A DNA stretch of 64,000 nucleotides from Agrobacterium vitis. Its GTDB lineage: Bacteria; Pseudomonadota; Alphaproteobacteria; Rhizobiales; Rhizobiaceae. The stretch is taken from the NCBI RefSeq assembly GCF_013426735.1, contig NZ_AP023272.1:1842501-1906500 (forward strand). The letters run 5' to 3'. The position numbers and the translations under genes were made by a program. The notes under the pieces were generated by a model that was not told where the DNA came from, did no database searches, and saw only the letters and a program-made list of their open reading frames with translations. Of the stretch, positions 48,944 to 60,300 are shown piece after piece; position 1 is the first letter of the stretch, and each line of letters opens with the position of its first letter.

Positions 48944-51466
48944 TCAAGCCCGCTCCACAAACCCGTCCAGCACCCGCTTCTGCCCAGCCCGATCAAAATC
49001 AATCGTCAGCTTGTTCCCCTCGACGACAGACACATTGCCATTGCCGAACTTGATATGAAACACCCGGTCGCCGACGGTGAACTTTGATGGTTCATTGCTG
49101 GTGGATTTGGCGACTAACTGGCCGTCGATGGTTTGGCCGCGGGGGCCGCTTTCGCCGTAGCCGATGCGTTCTACCGCGTGGCCGGAGCGGCTGCCCCAGT
49201 TTTCGCGGGTGGCGTCGGTTTTGTTGGCCTGGGCGCGTTTCCAGCCGGGGGTGGAGTAGGAATTGGCAAATGGCTCCTGCTTGTCGAAGCGGGACTGGCC
49301 GTAGCCGCCGCGTCCATAGCCGCCATAGCTGGTTTCCACCTCCGCCACTTCCACATGGGCGGGCGGCAGTTCATCGAGGAAGCGCGACGGCATGGTCGAT
49401 TGCCAGAGGCCATGGATGCGCCGGTTGGAAACGAACCACAGGTGACAGCGGCACTTGGCGCGTGTCAGGCCGACATAGGCCAGCCGCCGTTCTTCCTCCA
49501 GCGCGGCGCGTCCGCCTTCGTCCAGCGCGCGCTGATGCGGAAATAGGCCTTCTTCCCAGCCGGGCAGGAACACGGTCTCAAATTCCAGCCCCTTGGCGGA
49601 ATGCAGCGTCATGATCGATACGGCGTCGAGATTTTCGTTGGTCTCGGCATCCATCACCAGCGACACATGCTCCATGAAGCTGCGCATGCTCTCGAAGGCT
49701 TCCATCGAGCGGATCAATTCCTTCAGGTTTTCCAACCGCCCCGGCGCTTCCGCCGATTTGTCGTTCTGCCACATGGCGGTATAGCCGCTCTCATCAAGGA
49801 TCTGCTCGGCCAGTTCGGTATGCGGCGTGTTTTCCAGCAGATCCTGCCAGCGGCGGAAATCCGTCACCACGTCAAACAGCGCCTTGCGCGCTTTCGGCTT
49901 CAGCTCATCGGTCTCGATGATGTCGGACGCCGCTGCCAGCATCGGAATATCTCGTTTACGGGCATAGTCATGCAGGGTGCGCACCGTGGTGTCACCCAGA
50001 CCGCGCTTCGGCGTGTTGACAATCCGCTCGAAGGCCAGGTCGTCGGCGGGCTGGCAGACCATGCGGAAATAGGCCATGGCATCGCGGATTTCCAATCGCT
50101 CGTAAAAGCGCGGGCCGCCGATAACCCGATAGTTCAGCCCAAGCGTCACGAACCGGTCTTCAAACTCGCGCATCTGGAATGAGGCGCGCACCAGAATGGC
50201 CATATCGTTGAGCTTATGCTGGTTGCGTTGCAGCTGCTCGATTTCCTCGCCAACCGCGCGGGCTTCCTCTTCCGAATCCCAGGCGGCATGCACCACGACT
50301 TTTTCGTCGTTCGGATCGACCCGGTCGGTAAACAGCGTCTTACCCAGACGCCCCTCGTTATGGGCAATCAGGAAACCGGCAGCGCCAAGAATATGCTCTG
50401 TCGAGCGGTAATTCCGCTCCAGTTTGATGACTTTCGCGCCCGGAAAATCCTTCTCGAAACGCAGGATATTGTCCACTTCGGCCCCACGCCAGCCATAGAT
50501 CGACTGATCGTCGTCGCCAACGCAGCAAATATTCACTGTGCCATTTGTGACTTTGCCGTCAGCGGTTCTGCTGCTCGGTCGCTGCGCTAACAGCCGCAGC
50601 CACATATATTGCGCCGTGTTGGTGTCCTGATATTCATCGACCAGGATAAAACGGAAGCGCTGGTGATAGTCCTTCAGCACATCCGGATTGGCGCGGAACA
50701 TGCGGATCGGGTGGAGCAGAAGATCGCCGAAATCGCAGGCATTCAGGCTTTTCAGCCGGGCCTGATAGGCGGCGTAAAGCTCGCGGCCCTTGCCATTGCC
50801 AAAGGCGCGAGCGTCGCCCTCGGGGATCTGCGCCGGGTCGAGGCCTTTGTTTTTCCAGCCGTCGATCATTCCGGCAAACATCTTGGCGGGCCAGCGCTTG
50901 TCGTCCAGCCCTTCGGCCTGGATGATCTGCTTGATCAGCCGCACCACGTCATCGGTATCGAGAATAGTGAAATCCGAGGTCAGGCCGACCAGTTCGGCAT
51001 GGCGGCGCAAAAGCTTGACGCCGATGGAGTGGAACGTGCCGAGCCACGGCATGCCCTCGACAGCACCGCCAACCAGAACGCCGACGCGCTCTTTCATCTC
51101 GCGGGCCGCCTTGTTGGTGAAGGTGACGGAGAGGATCTGGCTGGGGAAAGCGCGGCCGGTGGCCAGAATATGGGCGATACGGGTGGTCAACACCCGTGTC
51201 TTGCCGGTTCCGGCACCCGCCAGCACCAGAACCGGGCCATCCAGTGTTTCGACCGCTTCGCGCTGTTCCGGGTTGAGGCCGGAAAGATAATCGGGATTGC
51301 GATTCTGGTCGCGCGCGGCCATGGCACGCGCTGCAATGCCTAATCCGCCGCCCGCAGGCGTCGTGGTTTCCTTTTCCTGCGTAGCTTTGACCTTTCCTCC
51401 CGCTGGGGAGGTCCGGGGTGCAGGCTCTTCGTCGAAGAAGGGAATATCGTCAAAACCGTTGCTCAT
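48944..51466 (-). CDS. uvrD: ATP-dependent DNA helicase UvrD/PcrA
   Basis: An 840-residue superfamily 1A helicase for repair and replication restart. I start at the ATG at 51466 (MSNGFDDIPFF); the frame further upstream lacks a plausible leader. Motifs: LNPEQREAVETLDGPVLVLAGAGTGKTRVLT, LSVTFTNKAAREMKERV, FRFILVDEYQDTNTAQY, CCVGDDDQSIYGWRGA, LERNYRSTEHILGAA, VSIMTLHSAKGLEFETVFLPG and RRLAYVGLTRAK. The C-terminal 120 residues contain the Gly/Tyr-rich linker and a Tudor-like domain (FTVGDRVFHIKFGNGNVSVVEGNKLTIDFDRAGQKRV). Complete. Confidence 0.95.
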   Translation of the reverse strand: MSNGFDDIPFFDEEPAPRTSPAGGKVKATQEKETTTPAGGGLGIAARAMAARDQNRNPDYLSGLNPEQREAVETLDGPVLVLAGAGTGKTRVLTTRIAHILATGRAFPSQILSVTFTNKAAREMKERVGVLVGGAVEGMPWLGTFHSIGVKLLRRHAELVGLTSDFTILDTDDVVRLIKQIIQAEGLDDKRWPAKMFAGMIDGWKNKGLDPAQIPEGDARAFGNGKGRELYAAYQARLKSLNACDFGDLLLHPIRMFRANPDVLKDYHQRFRFILVDEYQDTNTAQYMWLRLLAQRPSSRTADGKVTNGTVNICCVGDDDQSIYGWRGAEVDNILRFEKDFPGAKVIKLERNYRSTEHILGAAGFLIAHNEGRLGKTLFTDRVDPNDEKVVVHAAWDSEEEARAVGEEIEQLQRNQHKLNDMAILVRASFQMREFEDRFVTLGLNYRVIGGPRFYERLEIRDAMAYFRMVCQPADDLAFERIVNTPKRGLGDTTVRTLHDYARKRDIPMLAAASDIIETDELKPKARKALFDVVTDFRRWQDLLENTPHTELAEQILDESGYTAMWQNDKSAEAPGRLENLKELIRSMEAFESMRSFMEHVSLVMDAETNENLDAVSIMTLHSAKGLEFETVFLPGWEEGLFPHQRALDEGGRAALEEERRLAYVGLTRAKCRCHLWFVSNRRIHGLWQSTMPSRFLDELPPAHVEVAEVETSYGGYGRGGYGQSRFDKQEPFANSYSTPGWKRAQANKTDATRENWGSRSGHAVERIGYGESGPRGQTIDGQLVAKSTSNEPSKFTVGDRVFHIKFGNGNVSVVEGNKLTIDFDRAGQKRVLDGFVERA

Positions 51467-51687
51467 GCCCTTCAATGTAGTGATTCTACCTCGAAAGGCC
51501 AGTGAAAACGTTCTTGTTTCATTCCAATCCCGGCAAAGCGCAATCCAAATTCTGGAAAATCGGGCATGAAAAGCCGGTGAAGATCCATCCCTCAAAAGCC
51601 AGGGGGAATAACCCGGAGCAAAGGGCGGACGTCTGAAGCCGACATCTTTCAATCACAGGCGCGTGAGGAGCGCTGCTGCTGATATCC

Positions 51688-51705
51688 CTGTCACGAAAGC
51701 TTCAT
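51688..51705 (+). promoter_or_regulatory. Candidate PHO box upstream of pstS
   Basis: CTGTCAC-GAAA-GCTTCAT at the 11-base period of PhoB half-sites. The first half is one base from CTGTCAT, the second diverges at two or three positions. It lies about 86 bases before the pstS start, in the right place for phosphate-starvation control. Confidence 0.5.
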
Positions 51706-51790
51706 GGAAGAGACTTACGCCAATTCCAGTGTCGCTCGAAAAGCCGCTGGGGCTTTGAGAGATTGCTCGACGAACACGGGGATTATTCCG

Positions 51791-52840
51791 ATGACTTTCA
51801 TGAAAAAGATCGCCACGGGTGCGGCGCTTGCCGCCTTTTCGGTCGCCTTTACCGGTGCGGCTTTTGCTGCCGACATTTCCGGTGCCGGTTCCAGCTTCAT
51901 CTACCCTGTGTTTTCCAAATGGGGTGAAGCCTACAAAGCCAAGACCGGCATCAGCCTGAATTACCAGTCCATCGGTTCGGGCGGCGGCATCAAGCAGGTT
52001 GAAGCCAAAACCGTGACCTTCGGCGCTACCGACAAGCCGCTGAGCGATGAAGAACTCACCAAGAACGGTCTGACCCAGTTTCCGATGGTAATGGGCGGCA
52101 TTGTGCCGATGTACAATATCGAAGGCGTCAAGCCGGGCGAACTGGTGCTGGATGGCAAGGCGCTCGAAGCCATTTACATGGGTACGATCACCAAGTGGAA
52201 CGACCCGGCGATTGTAGCCCTCAACAAGGGTGTCAAACTGCCCGACCAGGCCATCGTTGTCGTGCATCGCGCCGATGGTTCCGGCACGACCTTCAACTTC
52301 ACCGATTACCTCAGCAAGGTTTCCGCCGATTGGAAGAGCAAGATCGGCTCCGACACCGCTGTCGAATGGCCTGTTGGCATCGGCGCCAAGGGGTCTGAAG
52401 GCGTTGCCAATACGGTCAAGCAGACCGCTGGCGCCATCGGCTATAATGAATATGCCTATGTGATCCAGAACAAGCTTGGCTATGCCAAGATGAAGAATGA
52501 CGCGGGCAAGGTGGTTGAACCTTCGCTGGACAGCTTTGCCGCTGCTGCGGCCAATGCCGATTGGGCCGGTGCCAAGAATTTCAACGTCGTCATCACCAAT
52601 CAGCCCGGCGAAAAGAGCTGGCCGATTGCTGCCTCCACCTGGGTGCTGATCCATAAGGACCCGGTGGACAAGGACGCGACCGAAGCCGCGCTGAAATTCT
52701 TCGCCTGGGCCTACAAGGATGGCACCGGTGAAGCCAAGGCGCTGGAATATGTGGCTATTCCGAAGCCGGTGGTGAAGCTGATCGAAAACTCCTGGGACAG
52801 CATCCAGGAGGACGGCAAGCCGGTCTTTAAGGCGATGTAA
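51791..52840 (+). CDS. pstS: Phosphate ABC transporter, periplasmic binding protein
   Basis: A 349-residue high-affinity phosphate-binding protein. The signal peptide ([23 protein letters not shown]) precedes [18 protein letters not shown]. Phosphate-binding loops include [23 protein letters not shown] and [19 protein letters not shown]. The ATG at 51791 has GGGG nine bases upstream; 51800 is an alternative. It heads pstSCAB and has a PHO-box candidate in its leader. The 295-base gap before pstC is filled with hairpins. Confidence 0.95.
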   Translation: MTFMKKIATGAALAAFSVAFTGAAFAADISGAGSSFIYPVFSKWGEAYKAKTGISLNYQSIGSGGGIKQVEAKTVTFGATDKPLSDEELTKNGLTQFPMVMGGIVPMYNIEGVKPGELVLDGKALEAIYMGTITKWNDPAIVALNKGVKLPDQAIVVVHRADGSGTTFNFTDYLSKVSADWKSKIGSDTAVEWPVGIGAKGSEGVANTVKQTAGAIGYNEYAYVIQNKLGYAKMKNDAGKVVEPSLDSFAAAAANADWAGAKNFNVVITNQPGEKSWPIAASTWVLIHKDPVDKDATEAALKFFAWAYKDGTGEAKALEYVAIPKPVVKLIENSWDSIQEDGKPVFKAM

Positions 52841-52871
52841 GTTCGGGCATTCCGAAATTTTGAAAGAAGAC

Positions 52872-53089
52872 AGCGGACGGTTCCACCGCCCGCTCAGTCT
52901 TTTGCCAAACGTCGATCTCGGCATTTCGTCACCCTCGGGCCTGTCCCGAGGGTCTGCCGTGGATGAATAAGTCATTGACGTTGTTGGATTAAATTAACGT
53001 GCTTAGATGCTCGGCACAAGGCCGAGCATGACGTCGAGGATAAATGCGGACTTTGTCAGCAGTCTGAGCGGACGGTTCCTCCGCCCGCT
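52872..53089 (+). repeat. Hairpin cluster between pstS and pstC
   Basis: Two near-identical hairpins, AGCGGACGG-TTCCA-CCGCCCGCT at 52872-52894 and the TTCCT-loop version at 53067-53089. Between them are ACCCTCGGG/CCCGAGGGT (52931-52953) and ATGCTCGGC/GCCGAGCAT (53007-53029). They could stabilise the pstS message or reduce read-through into pstC. Confidence 0.7.
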
Positions 53090-53135
53090 ATTTGTGTCTT
53101 GGCCTGCCATAAAGCTCCTGCGAGAAAGTTTCTGC

Positions 53136-54110
53136 ATGACCGCCATCCATCAACCGACCATCAGCGAGGACGATGCAAGAACCGCTGCCGCCAAGCGGGT
53201 GCGCTTTGCCGATGCAGTGTTCATCCGCGCCACCTGGCTTTGCGCCATGCTGGTTATGGTCGCATTGCTCGGGGTGTTTCTGTCACTGCTGATCGAATCC
53301 CTGCCGACCTGGCGGGAACTCGGCATATCCTTTCTGTGGAACGAACGTTGGAGCCCGGCCAAGGACATTTACGGGGCAGCCGCTCCGATTTACGGCACGT
53401 TGATTACCTCGGTCATCGGGCTTGTTATTGGCGTTCCCGTCAGCTTCGGCATCGCCATCTTTCTCACCGAAATGTGTCCGCCGCTGCTGCAACGGCCCAT
53501 CGGCACGGCCATCGAGCTTCTGGCGGGTATTCCCAGCATCATCTACGGGCTATGGGGCTTCTTCGTGCTGGCACCGATCATGCAATCCGTGGTGCAGCCC
53601 GCTTTGATTGCCACATTCGGAAATGTGCCTGTTGTCGGTCTGCTGTTCAGTGGCGCACCCTATGGCATCGGTCTTCTGACGGCGGGGATCGTGCTGGCGA
53701 TTATGGTCATTCCGTTCATCACGTCTGTCACCCGCGACGTGTTCGGCACGGTGCCGGTGCTGCTCAGGGAATCGGCCTATGGCATGGGCATGACCACCTG
53801 GGAAGTCGTCTTCCACATCATCATTCCCTATACGCGGCGCGGCTTGATCGGCGGCGTCATGCTGGGCCTTGGCCGGGCGCTGGGCGAAACCATGGCGGTC
53901 ACCTTCGTGATCGGCAATTCACACCGGATCGCCACCTCACTGCTGTCGCCCGCCACGACGATTTCGGCTTCGATTGCCAATGAGTTTTCCGAGGCGACGT
54001 CGGATCTCTATACGTCCAGTCTGGTGGCGCTCGGTCTCATCCTGTTCTTCATTACCTTTGCAGTGCTGGCGCTTGCCAAGTGGCTGATCGGGCGCAGCGA
54101 AAGTTTTTGA
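53136..54110 (+). CDS. pstC: Phosphate ABC transporter permease PstC
   Basis: A 324-residue inner-membrane permease. I start at the ATG at 53136 (MTAIHQPT) rather than in the longer frame. Six helices are visible from about residue 28, and the permease EAA loop is ESAYGMGMTTWEVVFHIIIPYTRRGLIGGVMLGLGRALGETMA. Stops nine bases before pstA. It pairs with PstA to form the channel driven by PstB. Confidence 0.95.
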   Translation: MTAIHQPTISEDDARTAAAKRVRFADAVFIRATWLCAMLVMVALLGVFLSLLIESLPTWRELGISFLWNERWSPAKDIYGAAAPIYGTLITSVIGLVIGVPVSFGIAIFLTEMCPPLLQRPIGTAIELLAGIPSIIYGLWGFFVLAPIMQSVVQPALIATFGNVPVVGLLFSGAPYGIGLLTAGIVLAIMVIPFITSVTRDVFGTVPVLLRESAYGMGMTTWEVVFHIIIPYTRRGLIGGVMLGLGRALGETMAVTFVIGNSHRIATSLLSPATTISASIANEFSEATSDLYTSSLVALGLILFFITFAVLALAKWLIGRSESF

Positions 54111-54119
54111 GGCCAGCCG

Positions 54120-54971
54120 ATGTCGATTGTTTCCCGCCGCTATCTCGTCAACCGTATCGCCCTTGGCCTGTCGCTGGCCTCGGCCATTCTGGGTCTTGCC
54201 GTATTGGCGGCAATCCTGTGGACGCTGTTCAGCAACGGTCTGCAAGCGATCACGCTTGACCTCTTCACCAAGATGACGCCGCCGCCGGGCTCCGATGGCG
54301 GTCTTGCCAATGCCATCTACGGCTCCTTTATGATGACGCTGCTGGCAACCGTGGTGGCAACGCCAATCGGTATCCTGGCCGGCACCTATCTTGCTGAATA
54401 CGGGCGCGGCACGAAGCTTGGCATGGTGGCGATCTTCGTCAACGATATCCTGCTGGCCGCACCGTCCATCGTCATCGGCCTGTTTGTCTATACGCTGCTG
54501 GTCGTGCCGTTCCGGCATTTCTCCGGCTATGCCGGGACCGCCTCGCTGGCGTTGATTGCCATTCCGGTCATCAACCGCACCACCCAGGACATGCTGGCGC
54601 TGGTGCCGGATGCGATGCGCGAGGCGGCGGCAGCACTTGGCGCGCCGCGCTGGAAAATCATGACCTCGGTAATCTGGCGCAGCGCCCGCTCCGGCATGTT
54701 GACTGGCGTGCTGCTGGCTGTTGCCCGTGTCAGCGGCGAGACCGCGCCTTTGCTGTTTACCGCCCTCAACAATCAATACTGGACCGCCGATCTCAGTCAG
54801 CCGATTGCCAATCTGCCGGTGGTGATCTTCCAGTTTGCCATGAGCCCCTATGAGGATTGGCAGCGGCTGGCCTGGGGCGGGGCGCTGTTGATCACGGTGA
54901 CGATCCTGTTTTTGAATATTGTCGCACGAAGCCTGTCGGCGGGGTTGTTGTTCGGAAAGAAGGAAAGATAG
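54120..54971 (+). CDS. pstA: Phosphate ABC transporter permease PstA
   Basis: A 283-residue inner-membrane permease with six helices. The EAA loop is [55 protein letters not shown], including the PstA-specific [10 protein letters not shown] end. The stop abuts the pstB start. It is part of the same transcript as pstC and pstB. Confidence 0.96.
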   Translation: MSIVSRRYLVNRIALGLSLASAILGLAVLAAILWTLFSNGLQAITLDLFTKMTPPPGSDGGLANAIYGSFMMTLLATVVATPIGILAGTYLAEYGRGTKLGMVAIFVNDILLAAPSIVIGLFVYTLLVVPFRHFSGYAGTASLALIAIPVINRTTQDMLALVPDAMREAAAALGAPRWKIMTSVIWRSARSGMLTGVLLAVARVSGETAPLLFTALNNQYWTADLSQPIANLPVVIFQFAMSPYEDWQRLAWGGALLITVTILFLNIVARSLSAGLLFGKKER

Positions 54972-55808
54972 ATGCAAATGTCTGACACGGGTACAAGGTC
55001 GCCCCTGATGCGCGCACCTTTGCAAGCCTTCAATCCGTCCGATATCGGCCGCCCTATCAAGGTTGAGGCCAAGCAACTGTCATTTTATTACCAGAACGGC
55101 TATCAGGCGATCAAAAATGTCGATCTCGGCCTGCGTGACCGCACGGTCACCGCCTTTATCGGCCCGTCCGGCTGTGGGAAATCGACCCTGCTGCGGATTT
55201 TTAACCGGATGTACGATCTCTATCCGGGTCAGAAGGTGACGGGCGAGATTTTGCTCGACGGACGCGATATTCTCAACCCATCCGAAGACCTGAACCGGCT
55301 GCGCGCCAAGATCGGCATGGTTTTCCAAAAGCCGACGCCGTTTCCAATGTCGATCTATGAGAATATCGCCTTCGGCATCCGCCTTTATGAAAAGCTTTCC
55401 AAGCCGGATATGGATCATCGCGTTGAAGCAGCACTTCAGGAAGCAGCGCTTTGGGGTGAGGTGAAGGACAAGCTGCACCAGAGCGGCCTTGGTCTTTCCG
55501 GTGGCCAGCAGCAGCGCCTGTGCATTGCCCGCGCCATTGCCGTCAAGCCGTCCGTGCTGCTGCTGGACGAGCCAGCCTCGGCGCTTGATCCGATCTCGAC
55601 CAGCAAGCTGGAAGAATTGATCGAAACCCTGCGGTCCACCTATTGCATCGCCATCGTCACCCACAATCTGCATCAGGCGGCGCGCATCTCGCAATATACC
55701 GCCTTCATGTATCTGGGCGAACTGGTGGAATTCGACCGCACCGAGGTGATTTTCAGCGCCCCTGGTGACCAGCGTACCAGCGACTATGTCACCGGGCGGT
55801 TCGGCTGA
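54972..55808 (+). CDS. pstB: Phosphate ABC transporter ATPase PstB
   Basis: A 278-residue ABC ATPase energising phosphate import. Walker A is [16 protein letters not shown], the Q-loop [18 protein letters not shown], the signature [16 protein letters not shown], Walker [16 protein letters not shown] and the H-loop [13 protein letters not shown]. The phosphate-specific stretch [14 protein letters not shown] is intact. It starts directly at the pstA stop. phoU and phoB, which usually follow in rhizobia, are absent; a dehydrogenase follows after 122 bases. Confidence 0.96.
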   Translation: MQMSDTGTRSPLMRAPLQAFNPSDIGRPIKVEAKQLSFYYQNGYQAIKNVDLGLRDRTVTAFIGPSGCGKSTLLRIFNRMYDLYPGQKVTGEILLDGRDILNPSEDLNRLRAKIGMVFQKPTPFPMSIYENIAFGIRLYEKLSKPDMDHRVEAALQEAALWGEVKDKLHQSGLGLSGGQQQRLCIARAIAVKPSVLLLDEPASALDPISTSKLEELIETLRSTYCIAIVTHNLHQAARISQYTAFMYLGELVEFDRTEVIFSAPGDQRTSDYVTGRFG

Positions 55809-55930
55809 TCGTTCGGAAATGACTCAGTCAGGATATCGGCAATTCCTGTCGCAATGACTGGACAAGCCTGTCTGGTCTGGCCATACCTGCAACCAATTGA
55901 CAAAATGGTTCGAGATGCAGGGAGACGGGC

Positions 55931-57340
55931 ATGAGCAGGAAGGATGTCGTGGCGGGAATGCGCAACGAGGAAGGGATTGCAACCGTTCTAGGCCTGCTCA
56001 AGCAGTCCTTCGGCGAGCGGTTCCAGACCGGCCAGTCCTTTCGGGAGCAACATGCCCACACCACCACCTATCTGCCGGCGCAATTGCCCGATGGGGTGGT
56101 TTTCGTCGAAAGCGCCGAGGACGTGAAGACCGTGGTGCGGACCTGCGCCCAGCATAAGGTGCCGATGGTGCCGTTCGGGGTTGGCTCTTCGCTGGAGGGG
56201 CAGGTCAATGCGGCGCATGGCGGTATTTCCATCGATTTCACCCGGATGGACACGGTTCTCGAGGTCAATGCCGAGGATCTCGACTGCACCGTCCAGCCGG
56301 GCGTGACGCGCGAGGCGTTGAACACTTATCTGCGCGATACCGGTCTGTTTTTCCCCATCGATCCCGGTGCCAATGCTTCCATCGGCGGCATGGCCTCCAC
56401 CCGTGCTTCCGGCACCAATGCGGTGCGCTATGGCACGATGAAGGACAATGTCATGGCGCTGACGGTGGTGACCGCCAATGGCGAAGAGATCCGCACCGCC
56501 CACCGCGCCCGTAAGTCCTCCGCAGGCTATGACCTGACACGGCTGTTTGTCGGTGCCGAAGGTACGCTGGGGGTGATCACCTCGATCACCCTCAAACTCC
56601 AGGGCATCCCGGAAAAGATCGGTGGCGGGGTCTGCGCCTTTGCCGATGTCAAATCGGCCTGCGACGCTGTCATCATGACCATTCAGATGGGCATTCCCGT
56701 GGCGCGGATCGAGCTGCTCGACGCCATGCAGGTCCGAGCCTGCAACGCCTATTCCAACCTCAGCCTGCCAGAAAGGCCGACGCTGTTTCTGGAATTTCAC
56801 GGCACGGAGCAGACAGTGGCCTTGCAGGCGGAGCAATTCGCCGCCATTGCCGAGGAATATGGCGCCGAAGACCTGCGCTTCACTTCCGATCCGCAGGAGC
56901 GCGCCCAGCTTTGGAAAGCGCGCCACAACGCCTATTGGGCGGGCAGGGCGCTTGCCCCGGAACTGGCGGGCTTGTCCACCGATGTCTGCGTACCGATCTC
57001 CAGGCTGGCGGAATGCGTGGCTGAAACCCAGGCCGATATTGCCGAGACCGGGCTATTGGCGCCGATTGTCGGCCATGTCGGCGATGGCAATTTCCACCTG
57101 CTGATCCTGTTTGACGACAAGGATGCCGAGAATGTCGATAAGGTCGAGGCGTTCATGGCGCGGCTGAACGAGCGGGCGCTGGCCATGGATGGCACCTGCA
57201 CCGGCGAACATGGGGTTGGCCAGGGCAAGATGTCCTATCTGGAAGCAGAGCTTGGCGGGGCATTGGATGTGATGCGCCAGGTAAAGCGTGGACTGGACCC
57301 TGACAATCTGTTTAATCCGGGCAAGATCTTCCGGCTTTGA
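55931..57340 (+). CDS. FAD-linked oxidase, D-lactate dehydrogenase/GlcD-like
   Basis: A 469-residue flavoprotein of the D-lactate/glycolate oxidase group. The PCMH FAD domain covers about 50-230 (VPMVPFGVGSSLEGQ, DPGANASIGGMASTRASGTNAVRYGTMKDNVMALTVV, LFVGAEGTLGVIT). The C-terminal domain has GHVGDGNFHLLI and the terminal GTCTGEHGVGQGKMSYL signature. No signal peptide is visible. Whether the substrate is D-lactate, glycolate or another 2-hydroxy acid cannot be told. It follows pstB by 122 bases without a terminator, but a functional tie to phosphate is not evident. Confidence 0.88.
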   Translation: MSRKDVVAGMRNEEGIATVLGLLKQSFGERFQTGQSFREQHAHTTTYLPAQLPDGVVFVESAEDVKTVVRTCAQHKVPMVPFGVGSSLEGQVNAAHGGISIDFTRMDTVLEVNAEDLDCTVQPGVTREALNTYLRDTGLFFPIDPGANASIGGMASTRASGTNAVRYGTMKDNVMALTVVTANGEEIRTAHRARKSSAGYDLTRLFVGAEGTLGVITSITLKLQGIPEKIGGGVCAFADVKSACDAVIMTIQMGIPVARIELLDAMQVRACNAYSNLSLPERPTLFLEFHGTEQTVALQAEQFAAIAEEYGAEDLRFTSDPQERAQLWKARHNAYWAGRALAPELAGLSTDVCVPISRLAECVAETQADIAETGLLAPIVGHVGDGNFHLLILFDDKDAENVDKVEAFMARLNERALAMDGTCTGEHGVGQGKMSYLEAELGGALDVMRQVKRGLDPDNLFNPGKIFRL

Positions 57341-57395
57341 TCCGCAGGCTTAAAGCCGTTACGATAAACAGCATGAAACAACACAGGGAGTCGCA

Positions 57396-60300
57396 GTGCT
57401 AGGCAGACTGTTCATCGCGTTTGGCGGATTGGTCGTGGTGGCGCTGTTTGCCGCCCTTCTGGCGCCGCTTTTCGTCAACTGGACGGATTTCCGCAAGGAT
57501 TTCGAGGATCAGGCCAGCCGTCTTCTTGGTAAAAAGGTGGTGGTCCACGGCGCTGTCGAGGCGCGTATCCTGCCGTTTCCGTCGATCACGATGAATGACG
57601 TCACGGTCGGGCCGGGTACTGACGGCAAGACGCTGGCGCATGTGGCGCGGTTTTCCATGGATGCCGAGCTTGCGCCGTTTCTGTCCGGCGAAGCGCGGAT
57701 TTTCGCCATGCGGATCGAGCAGCCGAATGTGCGGCTGAGACTGTTGCCGGACGGTTCGCTGGACTGGTTGCAGGGCAGCCAGCCAAGCCTGCCGGGCCGC
57801 AATGTCGTGTTGGAAAAGGTGACGGTTGTCGATGGTGCCGTGACCCTGGTCGATCAGCAGACAGGTCGCACCCGTGAGATCGGCGGTCTCAATGCCGATA
57901 TGACAGCCCGGTCCCTGGCCGGCCCGTGGACGGTGTCGGGGCAGGGGGTGCTGGATGGGCAAGCGGGCCGTTTCTCGCTGTCCAGCCTTCAGCCGGACCC
58001 GGCCAAGGGGGCCGTGCCGGTGAAAATCCATATCGCCCCGGATGCAACGCCCGTCGATATCGACCTATCCGGCGATCTCGCGCTTGTCGATAAGCGTCCG
58101 ACATTGCAAGGCAGTTTCCTGGCGGCTCTGCGCGCCAATGCTGAGGACGGTCAGGTCAGCGCACCGATGGGCAACCCGGTGCTGCCGCCGCGCATCAAGG
58201 GGAAGTTCGAGCTGGCCAATGATCGGGTGCGGATTCCGGAATACCGGATGGAAATTGGCGCCAGCGACCAGCCCTATATCATCACCGGCGAGGCGACGCT
58301 GGACAGCGGCAAGGCGCCGGAATTCCTTCTGACAGCCGAGGGCCAGCAGATCGACGTCGATAAGCTGACGCCCAGCCTGCCCAAGGGCAAGACCGGTCGG
58401 CAGATGCAGAATTCCGCCCGCCAGCGTATCCAGTCGCTGATAGCGCTGGCAGACCGGATACCCATTCCCGACATGCCGGGTCGCGCCAGCCTGAAACTGC
58501 CGGCGATTGTTGCTGGCGATACCGTTATCAGAGACATCACCCTGGATCTGCGGCCAGCCGGAACCGGTTGGCAGGTGGACAAGGCGGTTGCCACTCTTCC
58601 GGGCCGCACCCAGGCGGAAGCCGCGGGACGGCTGCAACTGAAAGGTCAGGCCTCCTTCAACGGTTCGCTGCTGGTTGCCTCCAGCCAACCGTCCGGGCTG
58701 GCCTCCTGGCTATCGGGCGATGTCGATCCGGCCATCCGGCAATTGCGCACGGCGGGCTTTTCCGCCAATGTCAACCTGACCTCCGACCTGCAACGGTTCG
58801 GCAAGCTGGAATTGGCGATCGGGCCAGCCAGCCTGCATGGGCGTCTCGAGCGGCAATCTGCCGATGGCGTTATGCCCAGCCTGTCCTTTGATCTCTCAGG
58901 CAATGCCTTCGACTTCGATGCAACGAAAGCGCTGGCGTCGCTGGTGTCCGGCGATGCCAGCGACGATGCGCTGCTGAGCCACCAGATCGCCGGTAACATC
59001 AAGGTCGATGCGTTTTCGGCCTTCGGCATTACGGCGCGCGATGTGGACGGGCTGTTTACCTACAAGGATGGCGGGTTTTCGGTGCGCAAGCTGGATATCG
59101 GCAATCTTGCTGGCGCCAGTATCAAGGCGACGGGCGAAGCCACCGGTTCGCTTGCCGATTATAGTGGCAAGGCGCAGGTCATGCTGCATGCAGGCGACAT
59201 GAGCGGATTTCTGTCGATGTTGCATCAGCAATTGCCGCAGCATCCGCTGCTGGCCCGGCTTGCTTCCAGCGGCCAATGGTATTCCGATGCCGATATCGTG
59301 GTGAATGCCCGTTTCGGAGATGCCCAATATGGCGGCTTGCAGGTCGATCTACAGGGCAAGGCCAATGGCACGGCGGTCGATGCCGCCTATCGGCAGGACA
59401 GCCTGTTCGATGTATTTGATGACTCTGAGAAGAGCTTTTCGCTGACCGCTGCCAATGGAGAGCCTTCGGCGTTGTTGGGTCAACTCGGCCTCGATCCGCT
59501 ACCGGTGCCGATGGATGGCGGTGCGAAACTGAGCCTGCAACTGAAACAGCAGGGGACTGCGCCAGCGGATGGCCAGATGTCGCTGACATCTGGGGCGACC
59601 CGGCTTGGGATGAGCGGTACGGTCAATCTCGGCGCGGACCTGTTCTTGCAGGGCAAGGGCAAGATGGAACTGGCCAGCGACGATATTGCCCCGTTGCTGA
59701 TCATGAATGCAATCAGTCTTCCCGGTATTGACACCGGTCTGCCGATGACCCTGACAAGCGACATCGAGCGGCAGGGCGACAAGACACAATTGCACGATAT
59801 CAAAGGCTCGGTTGCGGGCGACGGTTTGTCCGGCACGCTGACGCTTGAGCCGACCGCTTCCGCAGTCAAAATCGGCGGTGCGGTTGTGCTGGAGACGATT
59901 GATCTTGAGTGGCTGGCATCGACTGTTATAGGCCCCGTCAAAGACCCCGCATCCGAGGGGTTGACGGCGGCGAAGGTGCAGACGCCTGTCTGGGGCGACA
60001 TGCAGATGGACATCGGTCTTAAGGCTGGCACGCTCGGTCTTGGCCCGCTGCCCGCCGCCCGCGATGTTGCTGCACGCCTGACGCTGGTAGATGGCGGCAT
60101 GGCGCTGGAGGATTTATCCGGCACGCTGTTCGGTGGCACGCTGTCCGGGCGCATGTCGCTTGCCAATAACCAAGGGACGGCTTTCCTGCGCAGTAGAGTG
60201 TCCCTTGCCAATGCCGATTTGGGCCAGATCTGGCCTGACAGCGGCCTGTCCGGTCAAGCCAGGCTGCAAGTGATGGCGGAAGGCAGCGGCGGTAGCGCCC

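Noticed and set aside
53007..53135. Longer N-terminus for pstC
   Set aside because: The extra residues are translated from hairpin repeats; the ATG at 53136 begins a normal PstC.
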